NCBI GenBank assembly: GCA_965223985.1
Contig: OZ245030.1
Span: 992,001 to 1,056,000, forward strand
DNA from: JAPPKS01 sp963667895
Lineage (GTDB): Bacteria > Poribacteria > WGA-4E > PCPOR2b
Direction: 5' to 3'
DNA: 64,000 bases
The notes under the pieces are model-generated. The model saw only the letters and a program-made list of their open reading frames with translations, ran no database searches and had not been told where the DNA came from. The first letter of the stretch is position 1. Every line of letters starts with the position of its first letter. Shown piece by piece: positions 42,979-51,643 of this stretch. The position numbers and the translations under genes are program-made.

Positions 42979-44337
42979 CTAAATCGAATAAATCATACGG
43001 CTTGCTTCGTCAAAATCCACCTGAAAAGGGTCTGTTGAAAGGTAGAGCTTTTGGTAGGGTTCGTATAGTTGAATATAGCTCCAGTTGACACCGCAGAGAA
43101 CCTTCCTCTCGTTCGCCAATTTTACAAAACGCCCCCGGAACTTTGCACGGGTGGTTTCAGGTGGATAGTGCATAGCATGCTCAATCTGCTCATCGGAAAC
43201 GATTTGCTCAACTAGATTCTTTTTTTCAAGTTTGTAATACAAACCGCGATCCGGTCGGATATTGTGGTACTGTAAATCTAGCATCATGACTTTTGCAGAA
43301 TCCCATTTAAGGCGGCGTTTGGCAACATAGGTTTCAATCAATTTTTTCTTGACTACCCAGTCTAGTTCCCGATCGAGTTGCATAGGATCTGTTTCCAAGC
43401 AGGTCAAAACATAATCCCAAGCTGCCATAATCTGGTTAGTGACGGGATCCGATTCTTCTTGCTCAAAATAGAGTCTAGCGCAATCGAGATACTCCCGTTG
43501 AAGTTCGACTGCCGAAAGTCGTTTGCCACTCTCCAATTCAATCTGTTGGGTACACGTTGTATCCTCTGAGATTTGCTGAATCGCTCGAACAGAATCGCGC
43601 AAAGCCAAACGTCGTTTAATAAAATTGTCTTCAATCATCCGCAAGACGATTGAAGTGGTTCCCACCTTTAGGAAGGTAGCGAATTCAGACATATTGGAAT
43701 CGCCGACGATAACGTGCAACCGTCTGTATTTTTCCCGATCTGCATGCGGTTCATCACGCGTATTAATGATACCCCGAGCTGTTGTCGTTGCAATTGAGAT
43801 TTCCTCACGAATATGCTGTGCCCTCTGAGAAATCACGTATTTGCCTCGGTTGGTCGGTTTAACCTTGCCAGCACCCGCAAAAACTTGCCGAGTGACAAAG
43901 AACGGAATCAGTTGTGAAGCAAGTTGACGGAAACTTGCGTGCCGCTCCATTAGGTAATTTTCGTGACAACCGTAAGTGTTGCCGGGGGTATCCGTGTTAT
44001 TCTTGAAAACTGAGATTCTCCCAAGGAACCCGTCCGATCGCATCTTACGCTCTGCAGAAACGGATAGTCGTTCAATAATCCGCTCACCGGCTTTATCATG
44101 AATCACAACATCTATTATTTTGTCGCATTCGGGGGTTGCATATTCCGGATGGCAACCAATATCCTGATAAAATCGAGCCCCATTTTCCAGAAAAACATCC
44201 GGATACATCCTGCCTGAGATTATTTCACGGAAGAGATACATCACCGCATTTTGAATAGATAGAGCTTTGCCACCCCGCCGATCGGATGTGCAAATAATCC
44301 CGTATTCATTTTCTAGCCCATAAATTCTACGTTTCAT
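42979..44337 (-). CDS. pafA: Pup--protein ligase
   Basis: 452 residues. PafA activates the C-terminal Glu of deamidated Pup with ATP and links it to substrate lysines. The start has IYGLENEYGI, the glutamine-synthetase-like nucleotide site, then HPEYATPECD, FKNNTD, the HENYLM segment, TRDEPHAD and LHVIVGDSNMSEF. It is closely related to Dop in the same operon but lacks Dop's early insertion and is about 45 residues shorter. Its ATG overlaps the prcA stop by 4 nt. Confidence 0.95.
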   Translation of the reverse strand: MKRRIYGLENEYGIICTSDRRGGKALSIQNAVMYLFREIISGRMYPDVFLENGARFYQDIGCHPEYATPECDKIIDVVIHDKAGERIIERLSVSAERKMRSDGFLGRISVFKNNTDTPGNTYGCHENYLMERHASFRQLASQLIPFFVTRQVFAGAGKVKPTNRGKYVISQRAQHIREEISIATTTARGIINTRDEPHADREKYRRLHVIVGDSNMSEFATFLKVGTTSIVLRMIEDNFIKRRLALRDSVRAIQQISEDTTCTQQIELESGKRLSAVELQREYLDCARLYFEQEESDPVTNQIMAAWDYVLTCLETDPMQLDRELDWVVKKKLIETYVAKRRLKWDSAKVMMLDLQYHNIRPDRGLYYKLEKKNLVEQIVSDEQIEHAMHYPPETTRAKFRGRFVKLANERKVLCGVNWSYIQLYEPYQKLYLSTDPFQVDFDEASRMIYSI

Positions 44338-45050
44338 GATTCTAAAATCTCTTTCACTTCATCGGGGAGGAGACGCCTGAATTTGCGTCTGTTTCTGTTT
44401 TCATCAAGGATAGCGACTTCTAGTGTGTCAGCCGAAATGTGATATCTCTCTTCCTCGTCCGCTTTCGCCTCAATTGTTTCAAAGCCTTTTACAGCAAGCT
44501 TTACCGCTTCCTTCAACTCCAATCCATCTTCGTACTCACGTTCAAGAATTTCTGAAATTTCATCCGATCGCCCTCCAATAATCGCGTATTTCTGCTCTTC
44601 CCAAAAAGTGCCGTCACACGAAAGCTGGTAAATTCTGTGACTCGATTCAGGATCCGCTCGAAGTTCGCAAAGAAGAAGTTCGACTTCAAGTGGTTTGATA
44701 TCTAATTGCCAGAAAATTGCGCCGATTCGCTGCGAGAAGATATTATTCGTCAACCATTTCGCAGTCACATCTACACGATTGAACGTATAACCCTTGATTT
44801 CTGCTTCTTGGATGCCAAGGTATTTTAGGGCTTCATATTCTGCGATGCGACCGGTAGCAGCGAGGGCGATTCGATCATAAATCTCCGAAATCTTGAAGAG
44901 TGTCGTCAGCGGGTTTTCCGCAACCATCACAATCCCATTTTGGTATTCTAGAACAATAACCTCTTTCGCTCTTTCGATGCCTGTACGGACAAAATCTGCT
45001 TTGTCCTGCATGATCTGTTCCGGCGACACATAATAAGGTGTGGACATCAA
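44334..45050 (-). CDS. prcA: Proteasome alpha subunit
   Basis: 238 residues. The N-terminal YVSPEQIMQDKADFVRTGIERA is the gate-forming segment and H0 helix of alpha subunits, followed by the Ntn-hydrolase sandwich (VIVLEYQNGIVMVAENP) without a catalytic Thr. Seven alphas cap the 20S core and bind the ARC C terminus. The prcA frame begins 163 nt after prcB, with a promoter in the gap. It ends in an acidic tail. Confidence 0.95.
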   Translation of the reverse strand: MMSTPYYVSPEQIMQDKADFVRTGIERAKEVIVLEYQNGIVMVAENPLTTLFKISEIYDRIALAATGRIAEYEALKYLGIQEAEIKGYTFNRVDVTAKWLTNNIFSQRIGAIFWQLDIKPLEVELLLCELRADPESSHRIYQLSCDGTFWEEQKYAIIGGRSDEISEILEREYEDGLELKEAVKLAVKGFETIEAKADEEERYHISADTLEVAILDENRNRRKFRRLLPDEVKEILES

Positions 45051-45147
45051 CAGCCCCTTTAAATGTTCATCATACTGTTCAAGATTTTGCGAGAAAACTT
45101 TGTGCGCCTCTATCAGGAGGCTTGGTGTACAGTTACTTGTAAGATGG

Positions 45148-45177
45148 ATTACATTGATTCAGATGTATCAATGTCAA
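45148..45177 (-). promoter_or_regulatory. Internal promoter for prcA-pafA with palindromic spacer
   Basis: Minus strand: TTGACA (45177-45172), 18 nt, TGTAAT (45153-45148). The spacer is framed by TTGAT and ATCAA arms, a possible operator. It could allow separate expression of prcA and pafA from the upstream genes. Confidence 0.45.
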
Positions 45178-45213
45178 TTATGGCTTCAATCCTCTACCAC
45201 GGCTCCGTGCTCG

Positions 45214-46032
45214 CTACATCTCTCTGAGGCTTTCAATTAACTCCGCGTAGAGCCCCTTGACCTCTGAATCCGGAATGTCTGAAACGCCCGTTTGATCGAT
45301 GATTTTGATAGTTGGGAAGATGCCACGAATCAAATCCGGCCCACCTGTACCTAGGTCCTCATCTGCAGCATCCCAAAGTGCTTCAACAACGACCTTCAAA
45401 ATCTCATCACGAGACATACCCTTACAGTAGCGTTTTTTTAAGGTTGTCTGCGCATCTTTGCCACCGGATCCTACAGCGTGATAATCCGCTTCTTCATATC
45501 GCCCACCAGTAACATCGTATTTAAAAATTCTGGCTTGTTTCTCCTTCGGATCATAACCGGCAAAGATTGGAATGACATATAATCCCTGCAGCGCCATACC
45601 AAGATTCGATTTCACCATGTTTGACAAATAATTTGCCTTGCCTTCCAAACTCAGGGTTGCGCCTTCTGTTTTTTCGTAAAACTCAACCTGAACTTGGAAC
45701 AGTTTTGCCATTTCAATACATGGTCCAGCGACACCGGCAATAGCAATTGCTGAATGGTCATCTACTTCATAAACTTTCTGGATGCGTCGTTCACCTACTT
45801 GAAACCCTTCCACAGCCTGGCGATCCCCAGCGATAATCACTCCCTCGTTATAAACAACTGCTAACACCGTTGTGCCCTTGAGGAGATCGAGAAAAGAGGT
45901 ATAATGCTGCGCCTTTGGTAAAGCCACACCAGATAGCACCTCTGTACTGAATGCCGCATAGAGTTCAGGACGTCTCCGTTTGAGGATCTCAAGGAAATCG
46001 GAGTTTCCGAAGTCTGCCACATCTAGCAGCAC
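45214..46032 (-). CDS. prcB: Proteasome beta subunit
   Basis: 272 residues including a 53-residue propeptide. Cleavage at GTTVLAV exposes Thr54, the catalytic nucleophile; the Lys and Asp partners lie in the strand GVIIAGDRQA and further on. The start codon is GTG, its first base shared with the pup stop TAG; its Shine-Dalgarno AGGAGGA lies inside the last codons of pup. Forms the two inner rings of the 20S core. Confidence 0.95.
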   Translation of the reverse strand: MLLDVADFGNSDFLEILKRRRPELYAAFSTEVLSGVALPKAQHYTSFLDLLKGTTVLAVVYNEGVIIAGDRQAVEGFQVGERRIQKVYEVDDHSAIAIAGVAGPCIEMAKLFQVQVEFYEKTEGATLSLEGKANYLSNMVKSNLGMALQGLYVIPIFAGYDPKEKQARIFKYDVTGGRYEEADYHAVGSGGKDAQTTLKKRYCKGMSRDEILKVVVEALWDAADEDLGTGGPDLIRGIFPTIKIIDQTGVSDIPDSEVKGLYAELIESLREM

Positions 46033-46229
46033 TACTGTCCTCCTCTTTGAATATAATTCTCAACAAATTCTTCTGAGTCTTCTTCTAGAATTTCGTCAAT
46101 TTCGTCGAGAAGTTGCTCGAGATCTTCTTTAATTACTTCGCCCTGTTCAGTAACTTCCGGATCAGGTTGAATTTCCTCAGTATCTTCAGTCCATTTATCT
46201 TTGTGTTCTTGCTGTTTTTCGGACGGCAT
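46032..46229 (-). CDS. pup: Prokaryotic ubiquitin-like protein Pup
   Basis: 65 residues from ATG 46229, which has GGGAGGGGAG upstream; a longer frame reaching into dop has no such support. Highly acidic and probably disordered, with the conserved C-terminal half DLEQLLDEIDEILEEDSEEF and the ending QRGGQ. The terminal Gln must be deamidated by Dop to Glu before PafA can use it. The N-terminal part engages the ARC coiled coils. Starts 14 nt after dop. Confidence 0.95.
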   Translation of the reverse strand: MPSEKQQEHKDKWTEDTEEIQPDPEVTEQGEVIKEDLEQLLDEIDEILEEDSEEFVENYIQRGGQ

Positions 46230-46243
46230 TAATCTCCCCTCCC

Positions 46244-47740
46244 TTAACATTTATTGTTAGAACCAAGAATTGCATGAACAAGTTCGGATGCTGTACAGGT
46301 TCTCAAGAGATCTCCCACAATTTCGTGAGTGCCAAAGTGTGGGCGGTCCATTAAAACCTTATCTAAGGAAGAACCATCAAGCGAAAAAATCATCGAATTC
46401 CAACTCGCGCTGTGAATTTCGTTGGGAAATTTTTGTAAACACATACCCCGAAAATAGGCGCGTGTATCAACCGGTGGATGGGTGACAGCGTTAACAATCT
46501 CCTCTTGATCGAGTATCCGTTCTACGCACCCATTTTTGAGTAACCTGACATAGAGTCCTTTGTTTGGTCGTATATCGTGGTACTGCAAATCCATCATGCG
46601 GACGCAGGGATGCGACCAATTGACACCGTGACGCCGGATATAAGCGCTGATGAGATTTTTCTTAATCACCCAATCGAGATGCCGATGTAGATGCATTGGA
46701 TCGACGTCGAGCTGATCGAGAACAAATTCCCACTTTTCCATGACATCCTTCATCACAGGTGTCAAATCCATCTTAGGAATATGCGTATGAGCCAGTTCAA
46801 GATACGCCCGCTGCACTTCGATCGGTGTCCACCTACGCCCATCTTCCAAATCGAGTGGATTTTTACATGTCAAATCTCGTGACACAGTTTTGATTGCAGC
46901 AACAGGGTCTGAGAGTTTGAATTCATCCCGGACAACACCTAACTCAATTAGCTTCAGGGCAATTGATGTGATTCCAACTTTCAAATAGATGGCAAACTCC
47001 GACATATTGGAATCACCAACAATAACATGCAAACGGCGGTATAGTTTTTCATTGGCGTGGGGTTCGTCGCGCGTGTTGATGATTGGACGAGCCACCATCG
47101 TGCTCAGCCCAACTTCAGTTTCAAAGAAATCTGCACGCTGGGAGATTTGATAATCCGTTTCCGCTGCCCCGTTCTCCGTGCCAACTTTTCCACTGCCTGT
47201 GATAATTTGCCGCGTGACCAGAAAAGGTGTCAACCCATCAACAATTTCCTGAAAGGGTATACTCCGATTCATCAGGTAGTTTTCATGACTGCCGTAGCTA
47301 TGCCCTTTATAGTCGCTATTGTTCTTATAAATAATGATGTCTTGGTTCGCGGGCAATAACTCTTCTGCAGCCATGCGGCTTAAATCCAATATCAACTCTC
47401 CAGCCTTTTCATATTTCACAAGATCTCGGGCGTTTGTACATTCAGGCGTGCAATATTCCGGATGGGCGTGGTCAATATAGTATCGCCCTCCGTTAATAAG
47501 AATATCGTTGATGAGACTGTTCTTCTCTTGATCGGGAGAATTGATTTCTCCCTCAGATACGAACCCCCTCGCATCCATCAATGGATTTTCCTGCTCATAA
47601 TCCCAGGTGATTCCCTTCGGCCCTCGATCTTTATAGATATTTACGATGAGTGTCGAAGCGGCAACTGGATCTTGATCCCGCGCATTTTTTACCGAGATGC
47701 CGTACTCAGTTTCGGTTCCCATGATCGTCGGTGTTGTCAT
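46244..47740 (-). CDS. dop: Pup deamidase/depupylase
   Basis: 498 residues. Converts the terminal Gln of Pup to Glu and removes Pup from substrates. MGTETEYGIS opens the carboxylate-amine ligase fold; an inserted loop (about 40-80) absent from PafA marks it as Dop; HAHPEYCTPEC, NNSDYKGHSYGSHENYLM and LHVIVGDSNMSEF follow. It lies 29 nt after the ARC gene and 14 nt before pup, the classical order. Confidence 0.95.
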   Translation of the reverse strand: MTTPTIMGTETEYGISVKNARDQDPVAASTLIVNIYKDRGPKGITWDYEQENPLMDARGFVSEGEINSPDQEKNSLINDILINGGRYYIDHAHPEYCTPECTNARDLVKYEKAGELILDLSRMAAEELLPANQDIIIYKNNSDYKGHSYGSHENYLMNRSIPFQEIVDGLTPFLVTRQIITGSGKVGTENGAAETDYQISQRADFFETEVGLSTMVARPIINTRDEPHANEKLYRRLHVIVGDSNMSEFAIYLKVGITSIALKLIELGVVRDEFKLSDPVAAIKTVSRDLTCKNPLDLEDGRRWTPIEVQRAYLELAHTHIPKMDLTPVMKDVMEKWEFVLDQLDVDPMHLHRHLDWVIKKNLISAYIRRHGVNWSHPCVRMMDLQYHDIRPNKGLYVRLLKNGCVERILDQEEIVNAVTHPPVDTRAYFRGMCLQKFPNEIHSASWNSMIFSLDGSSLDKVLMDRPHFGTHEIVGDLLRTCTASELVHAILGSNNKC

Positions 47741-47769
47741 AAGCTATTGAAACCAGATGATTGACAATT

Positions 47770-49572
47770 TTAGAGGTACGCACCACCTTTTACAACTCTC
47801 ACATCTTTCCTCTTGCGATCCGGCTCGCTCATCAAAGCTCTAATATTGACAATTCGTTCGCCTTTTCGTCCTGATATCTTTGCCCAATCATCAGGATTCG
47901 TTGTGTTTGGTAAATCTTCGTTTTCCTTATATTCCTCGCGAATAGCTTGCTGGAGATCCTCAAGCGTGATACCCTTCTCAGCATCTTCGGAACTAACCAG
48001 CCGCTTGATGGCTATCTTTTTGCTGCGGGAAACAATGTTATCAATCATTGCACCACTAACGAAATCTTTGAAAAATAGAGTTTCGCGTTCACCACGCGCA
48101 TAAGTCACTTCAATGAATCTATTTTCTTCTGTTGTGGCGTACATCTCATCCACAGCTTGATTAATCATGTGCTGAATCGTCTCTTCCGAATCCTGCTCAA
48201 ACTTCTCCAACTCAGAAGGAGCAATGGGTAGGTCGGAGGTCAAATATTTGGAGAAAATGTCCTTCGCACCATCTGCCGTGGGGCGGTCGATTTTGATTTT
48301 GATATCCAGTCTCCCAGGGCGTAAAACGGCGGGATCGAGAAGATCCTGTCGGTTGCTAGCTCCAATTACAATCACATCATGCAACCCCTCAACACCATCG
48401 ATCTCGGCGAGGAATGTTGGAACAACCGTTGACTCCATGTCTGATGAGATACCCATTCCCCTTGATCGAAATAAAGAATCCATTTCATCAAAGAAAATGA
48501 TAACGGGCACCCCTTCTTTAGATTTTTTTTTGGCTTTCTGAAAAACTTCTCGAATCTTCCGTTCAGTCTCCCCAACATACTTGTTGAGAAGCTCTGGGCC
48601 TTTGACATTTATAAAATAACCTCTGATATCATCTCGGCCTGTCTGTTGACGCACCCGTTCCGCCAAATTATTGGCGACGGCTTTGGCAATTAGGGTTTTT
48701 CCACAGCCTGGAGGCCCATAGAGCAGGATACCGACCGGGGAGGTTAAACGGAATTCCTTATATTCATTCGGATACAAGTATGGTGTTTCAATCGCATCAC
48801 GAATTGCTTCAATCTGTGGATTCAACCCACCAATATTCGCATACTTGGTGTTGGGTACCTCTTCGAGTAGTAGATCTTGCACCTCAGCTTCGGGAAGTTT
48901 CTCCATAACCATCCCGGTTGTATGATTAAGCAGCACGTGATCGCCAGACCGAAGCGGCTCTGATTTTAGCAGATCAGAAATTTGAACAACCCGCTCTTCA
49001 TCCGCACGGAGATTCACAATTACACGGGTCTCATCAAGCATCTCCTTGACTTTGACCACCTCGCCTTGCTGGTCAAAATCTCTAACGGCGACGATGTTCA
49101 TAACACCGTTGACAATGACCTCTTGTCCTTTTTGAAGCTGCTCGGTGTTGATGTCCGGATCGACATTGACTTTCCATCTCTTGCCGGAGAGATCGATGTC
49201 AACTGTTCCGTCGTCATTGGATTGGAGAAATGCACCGTAGTTATTGGGGGGAGCACTTAATTGTTCTACTTTTTCTTTCAGGTGCTCCAGTTTCTCCTTG
49301 GCTTCCTGAAATGCGCTTGTCAGTTTCCGATTTCGACGGTGTGCCTGCATTAACTCACGCGTCATCTCATAGAGCCGGATTTCGACATCGTCAGACGGGA
49401 CAGCATTTAACCGCCTTCTTAGACTATCGACTTCACTTTCCAGAGATTCGACAGTGAACTGCAATTCACGAATCCGTGTTTCATTCGAAACCTGTTCTGA
49501 TGAAGAAGGCGTCATATCCAATGTTTCCTGCATGTCTTCACGAGTTGTGGAACCTCTTTTTTTGGTAGCCAT
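47770..49572 (-). CDS. arc: Proteasome-associated AAA+ ATPase ARC/Mpa
   Basis: 600 residues from ATG 49572; a TTG four codons earlier lacks a binding site. Unfolds pupylated proteins and threads them into the core. N-terminal coiled coil (about 30-95) binds Pup; two OB domains follow (about 100-240); the AAA module has GPPGCGKT (about 286-293) and IIFFDEMDS (about 360). It ends in GGAYL, a GQYL-like tail that docks on PrcA to open the gate. Confidence 0.95.
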   Translation of the reverse strand: MATKKRGSTTREDMQETLDMTPSSSEQVSNETRIRELQFTVESLESEVDSLRRRLNAVPSDDVEIRLYEMTRELMQAHRRNRKLTSAFQEAKEKLEHLKEKVEQLSAPPNNYGAFLQSNDDGTVDIDLSGKRWKVNVDPDINTEQLQKGQEVIVNGVMNIVAVRDFDQQGEVVKVKEMLDETRVIVNLRADEERVVQISDLLKSEPLRSGDHVLLNHTTGMVMEKLPEAEVQDLLLEEVPNTKYANIGGLNPQIEAIRDAIETPYLYPNEYKEFRLTSPVGILLYGPPGCGKTLIAKAVANNLAERVRQQTGRDDIRGYFINVKGPELLNKYVGETERKIREVFQKAKKKSKEGVPVIIFFDEMDSLFRSRGMGISSDMESTVVPTFLAEIDGVEGLHDVIVIGASNRQDLLDPAVLRPGRLDIKIKIDRPTADGAKDIFSKYLTSDLPIAPSELEKFEQDSEETIQHMINQAVDEMYATTEENRFIEVTYARGERETLFFKDFVSGAMIDNIVSRSKKIAIKRLVSSEDAEKGITLEDLQQAIREEYKENEDLPNTTNPDDWAKISGRKGERIVNIRALMSEPDRKRKDVRVVKGGAYL

Positions 49573-49613
49573 AAACTTACCCAACCTAATTTTTAATATT
49601 GCGATTTAGCTCA

Positions 49614-49634
49614 TTATCAGAAATCATCTGATAA
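49614..49634. promoter_or_regulatory. Inverted repeat upstream of arc
   Basis: TTATCAGA (49614-49621) and TCTGATAA (49627-49634) are perfect 8-bp arms with a 5-nt spacer, 42 nt before the arc start. Could be a repressor site or a small RNA hairpin. Confidence 0.4.
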
Positions 49635-49667
49635 CACGCAGGGATGCCGCTAGCCGTTACAACTCTA

Positions 49668-50021
49668 TCAGGTAAAATCGACGCTCGCTGTCTGATATTG
49701 TACGTTTGCCTGTTGAACTGGGATGAGGGAGTTTAGACTGCTAGGTTGTGCATTAAGTCGGACAGGACCCCGGTTTTGCACGTTCCAGGCAGATTTGTTA
49801 TTCAGGTAAAGATCTCTATCGGCAAGATCGCGTGAAAATTCGAGTGCACCAGATGGGCGGCGCACCATATGTGCTTCGATTGCCGCTGCATAACCAATGT
49901 GAAACTGAGAATTGTCAGCATCACCGCTCTGAAGGCGCCGAAGGACGAACCGCTGAGGTTCGGCTATTACTTGATTGCGTTCCACATCATTCTGAAAACC
50001 CGTCGCTTTTACATAGAACAT
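49668..50021 (-). CDS. Unrecognised 117-residue protein upstream of arc
   Basis: 117 residues. AGGAAG lies eight nt before the ATG, codon use fits neighbouring genes, and the composition is protein-like (central SGALEFSRDLADRDLYLNN, then KSAWNVQNRG and an asparagine/glutamine-rich C terminus). No signal peptide, membrane helix or known domain recognised. It sits behind a consensus promoter with a leader of about 235 nt and precedes the ARC gene by 95 nt, so it may be the first gene of the proteasome transcript, though the link is an inference. Confidence 0.5.
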   Translation of the reverse strand: MFYVKATGFQNDVERNQVIAEPQRFVLRRLQSGDADNSQFHIGYAAAIEAHMVRRPSGALEFSRDLADRDLYLNNKSAWNVQNRGPVRLNAQPSSLNSLIPVQQANVQYQTASVDFT

Positions 50022-50258
50022 ATCAACTTCTTCCTGTTCACTTACTTCTTTAAAGATGTCTTATCAAAGCAACCAGACGGAAAATACAACTTATGCTTGA
50101 AAAATTTAAGCATCTAAAACTGCCCACGTCCTTGACATTAGCATAACCCGTACCAGGCCCCTGGTTGACCGTTTGCGTCAGGTTTTGTACGCAACCGTGT
50201 AGCTTTGTCCTTCGGTGAGGGTAGCTTACAGCAGCTATCATCCTACTGGTTCAGGGAC
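50022..50258 (-). ncRNA. Candidate structured leader RNA
   Basis: The region between the promoter and the 117-residue gene has several hairpins: TTGCGT/ACGCAA (50173-50178 with 50189-50194), ACCAG/CTGGT (50152-50156 with 50161-50165) and a later ATGCTT/AAGCAT stem. No open frame with a good start is apparent. It matches no riboswitch class that I can recognise; c-di-GMP, SAM, TPP and cobalamin signatures are absent. It might be a cis-regulatory leader. Confidence 0.35.
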
Positions 50259-50264
50259 AGCTAG

Positions 50265-50293
50265 ATTATAGCATTCGACTATAATCGTGTCAA
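50265..50293 (-). promoter_or_regulatory. Consensus sigma70 promoter
   Basis: Minus strand: TTGACA (50293-50288), 17 nt, TATAAT (50270-50265), both hexamers perfect. A 7-bp inverted repeat, ATTATAG and CTATAAT, overlaps the -10 and the spacer, a possible operator. Confidence 0.75.
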
Positions 50294-50586
50294 GAACAAT
50301 ATCCAGAACTAGCAAGGCTTGCGCTGTTCAGATACGTGGACGGAAGCCTTGTGGCATACAATCTATAACGGCAATTTAACCATCGTTCAATCAGGCTGTT
50401 ATTCCTTCCGACAGCCTTAAAGAATTCAGCACTTTAATATTAGGTATCTAATTCCTTAAAGTGCTTCCTCAGTTAAATCTCAAAGATTGCATACGACAGA
50501 GATTCGCTTGGCATATCGAACTTCGTCGAGACTGTCAAGAACCTCGGCAATTGCATTTTCCCGTTTTCGTTGGTGTTACGTAGTAC
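50294..50586. other. Intergenic region after recA with a nested hairpin
   Basis: No gene. AGCACTTTAA (50428-50437) and TTAAAGTGCT (50456-50465) form a perfect 10-bp stem with an inner ATTAG/CTAAT stem. A second stem AGGCTGT/ACAGCCT is near 50391-50417. Either could be part of the recA 3' end; no clear T run follows on the minus strand. Confidence 0.4.
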
Positions 50587-51642
50587 CTATTCTTCAGCAT
50601 CGGATTCGCCACCATCCACCTCATCACTGACGGAGGCAGTACCTGGTGAGCTATGAATTCCTAGATTTTCTCGAATTTTGGCTTCGATTTCGGCAGCAGT
50701 TTCGGGATGATCTTTTAGGTAAAGTTTGGCATTATTCCTGCCTTGTCCTAGCCGATCGCCTCCATAGGCAAACCAAGAACCACTTTTCTCAATAATGCCT
50801 TCATCTACACTGACATCAAGAATACCTCCCTCCTTCGAGATGCCATCTCCAAACGTTATATCGAACTCAGCTTGCCGGAATGGCGGCGCCACCTTATTTT
50901 TGGCAACTTTGACGCGGACGCGGTTCCCAATCGCTTCGTTCCCCTCTTTCAAGCTTTCGATCCGACGCATGTCAAGCCGCACAGAGGCATGAAATTTCAG
51001 CGCTAGTCCACCGGGGGTAGTTTCTGGGTTACCAAACATAACCCCAATCTTCTGACGAATTTGGTTGGTAAAAACAACGCACGTTTTTGACCGATTTGTG
51101 ATACCGCTGAGTTTCCGCAGCGCTTTAGACATTAAACGTGGCAATAACCCCACGTGCGCATCTCCCATATCTCCCTCAATTTCCGCTTGAGGTGTCAACG
51201 CTGCCACCGAATCAATCACAACAATATCAATTGCTCCGCTGCGAATGAGGGTTTCCACAATATCCAACGCTTGTTCGCCGGTGTCGGGTTGAGAGATGAG
51301 TAGCCCATCCATATCCACACCAATTCGTTTTGCATAATTGGGGTCCAGTGCGTGTTCAACATCGACAAACGCGGCAATCCCACCTTGTTTTTGCGCTTCA
51401 GCCACAACATGGAGAGCAAGGGTTGTTTTTCCGCTAGATTCATGGCCGAAAATTTCGATGATTCGACCACGAGGAATTCCACCCACACCGAGCGCAATAT
51501 CTAGCGCAAGCGAACCCGTTGGAATAGATTCGACAGGAACAATATCAGTACTGTTAAAGCGCATTATCGCGCCTTTACCGTGTTGCCGTTGGATCTGCGA
51601 AATGGCGAGATCGATTGTTTTGTTCTTTTCATCTCTTGTCAT
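50587..51642 (-). CDS. recA: Recombinase RecA
   Basis: 351 residues, usual length. Walker A GHESSGKTTLALH (66-78), then VFIDVEH-like AFVDVEHALDP, LIRSGAIDIVVIDSVAALTP and the L2 loop region FTNQIRQKIGVMFGNPE. Binds single-stranded DNA for homologous repair and SOS induction. Ends in an acidic tail (DGGESDAEE). Starts one nt after the thpR stop. No LexA box was looked for successfully in the operon. Confidence 0.97.
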   Translation of the reverse strand: MTRDEKNKTIDLAISQIQRQHGKGAIMRFNSTDIVPVESIPTGSLALDIALGVGGIPRGRIIEIFGHESSGKTTLALHVVAEAQKQGGIAAFVDVEHALDPNYAKRIGVDMDGLLISQPDTGEQALDIVETLIRSGAIDIVVIDSVAALTPQAEIEGDMGDAHVGLLPRLMSKALRKLSGITNRSKTCVVFTNQIRQKIGVMFGNPETTPGGLALKFHASVRLDMRRIESLKEGNEAIGNRVRVKVAKNKVAPPFRQAEFDITFGDGISKEGGILDVSVDEGIIEKSGSWFAYGGDRLGQGRNNAKLYLKDHPETAAEIEAKIRENLGIHSSPGTASVSDEVDGGESDAEE

Positions 51643-51643
51643 C

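Noticed and set aside
50050..50241. 63-codon minus-strand frame in the structured leader
   Set aside because: No binding site, overlaps hairpins; composition not protein-like.
50050..50258. c-di-GMP-I (GEMM) riboswitch
   Set aside because: An ACGCAAA string resembles part of the motif, but here it pairs in a local stem and the tetraloop and receptor are missing.
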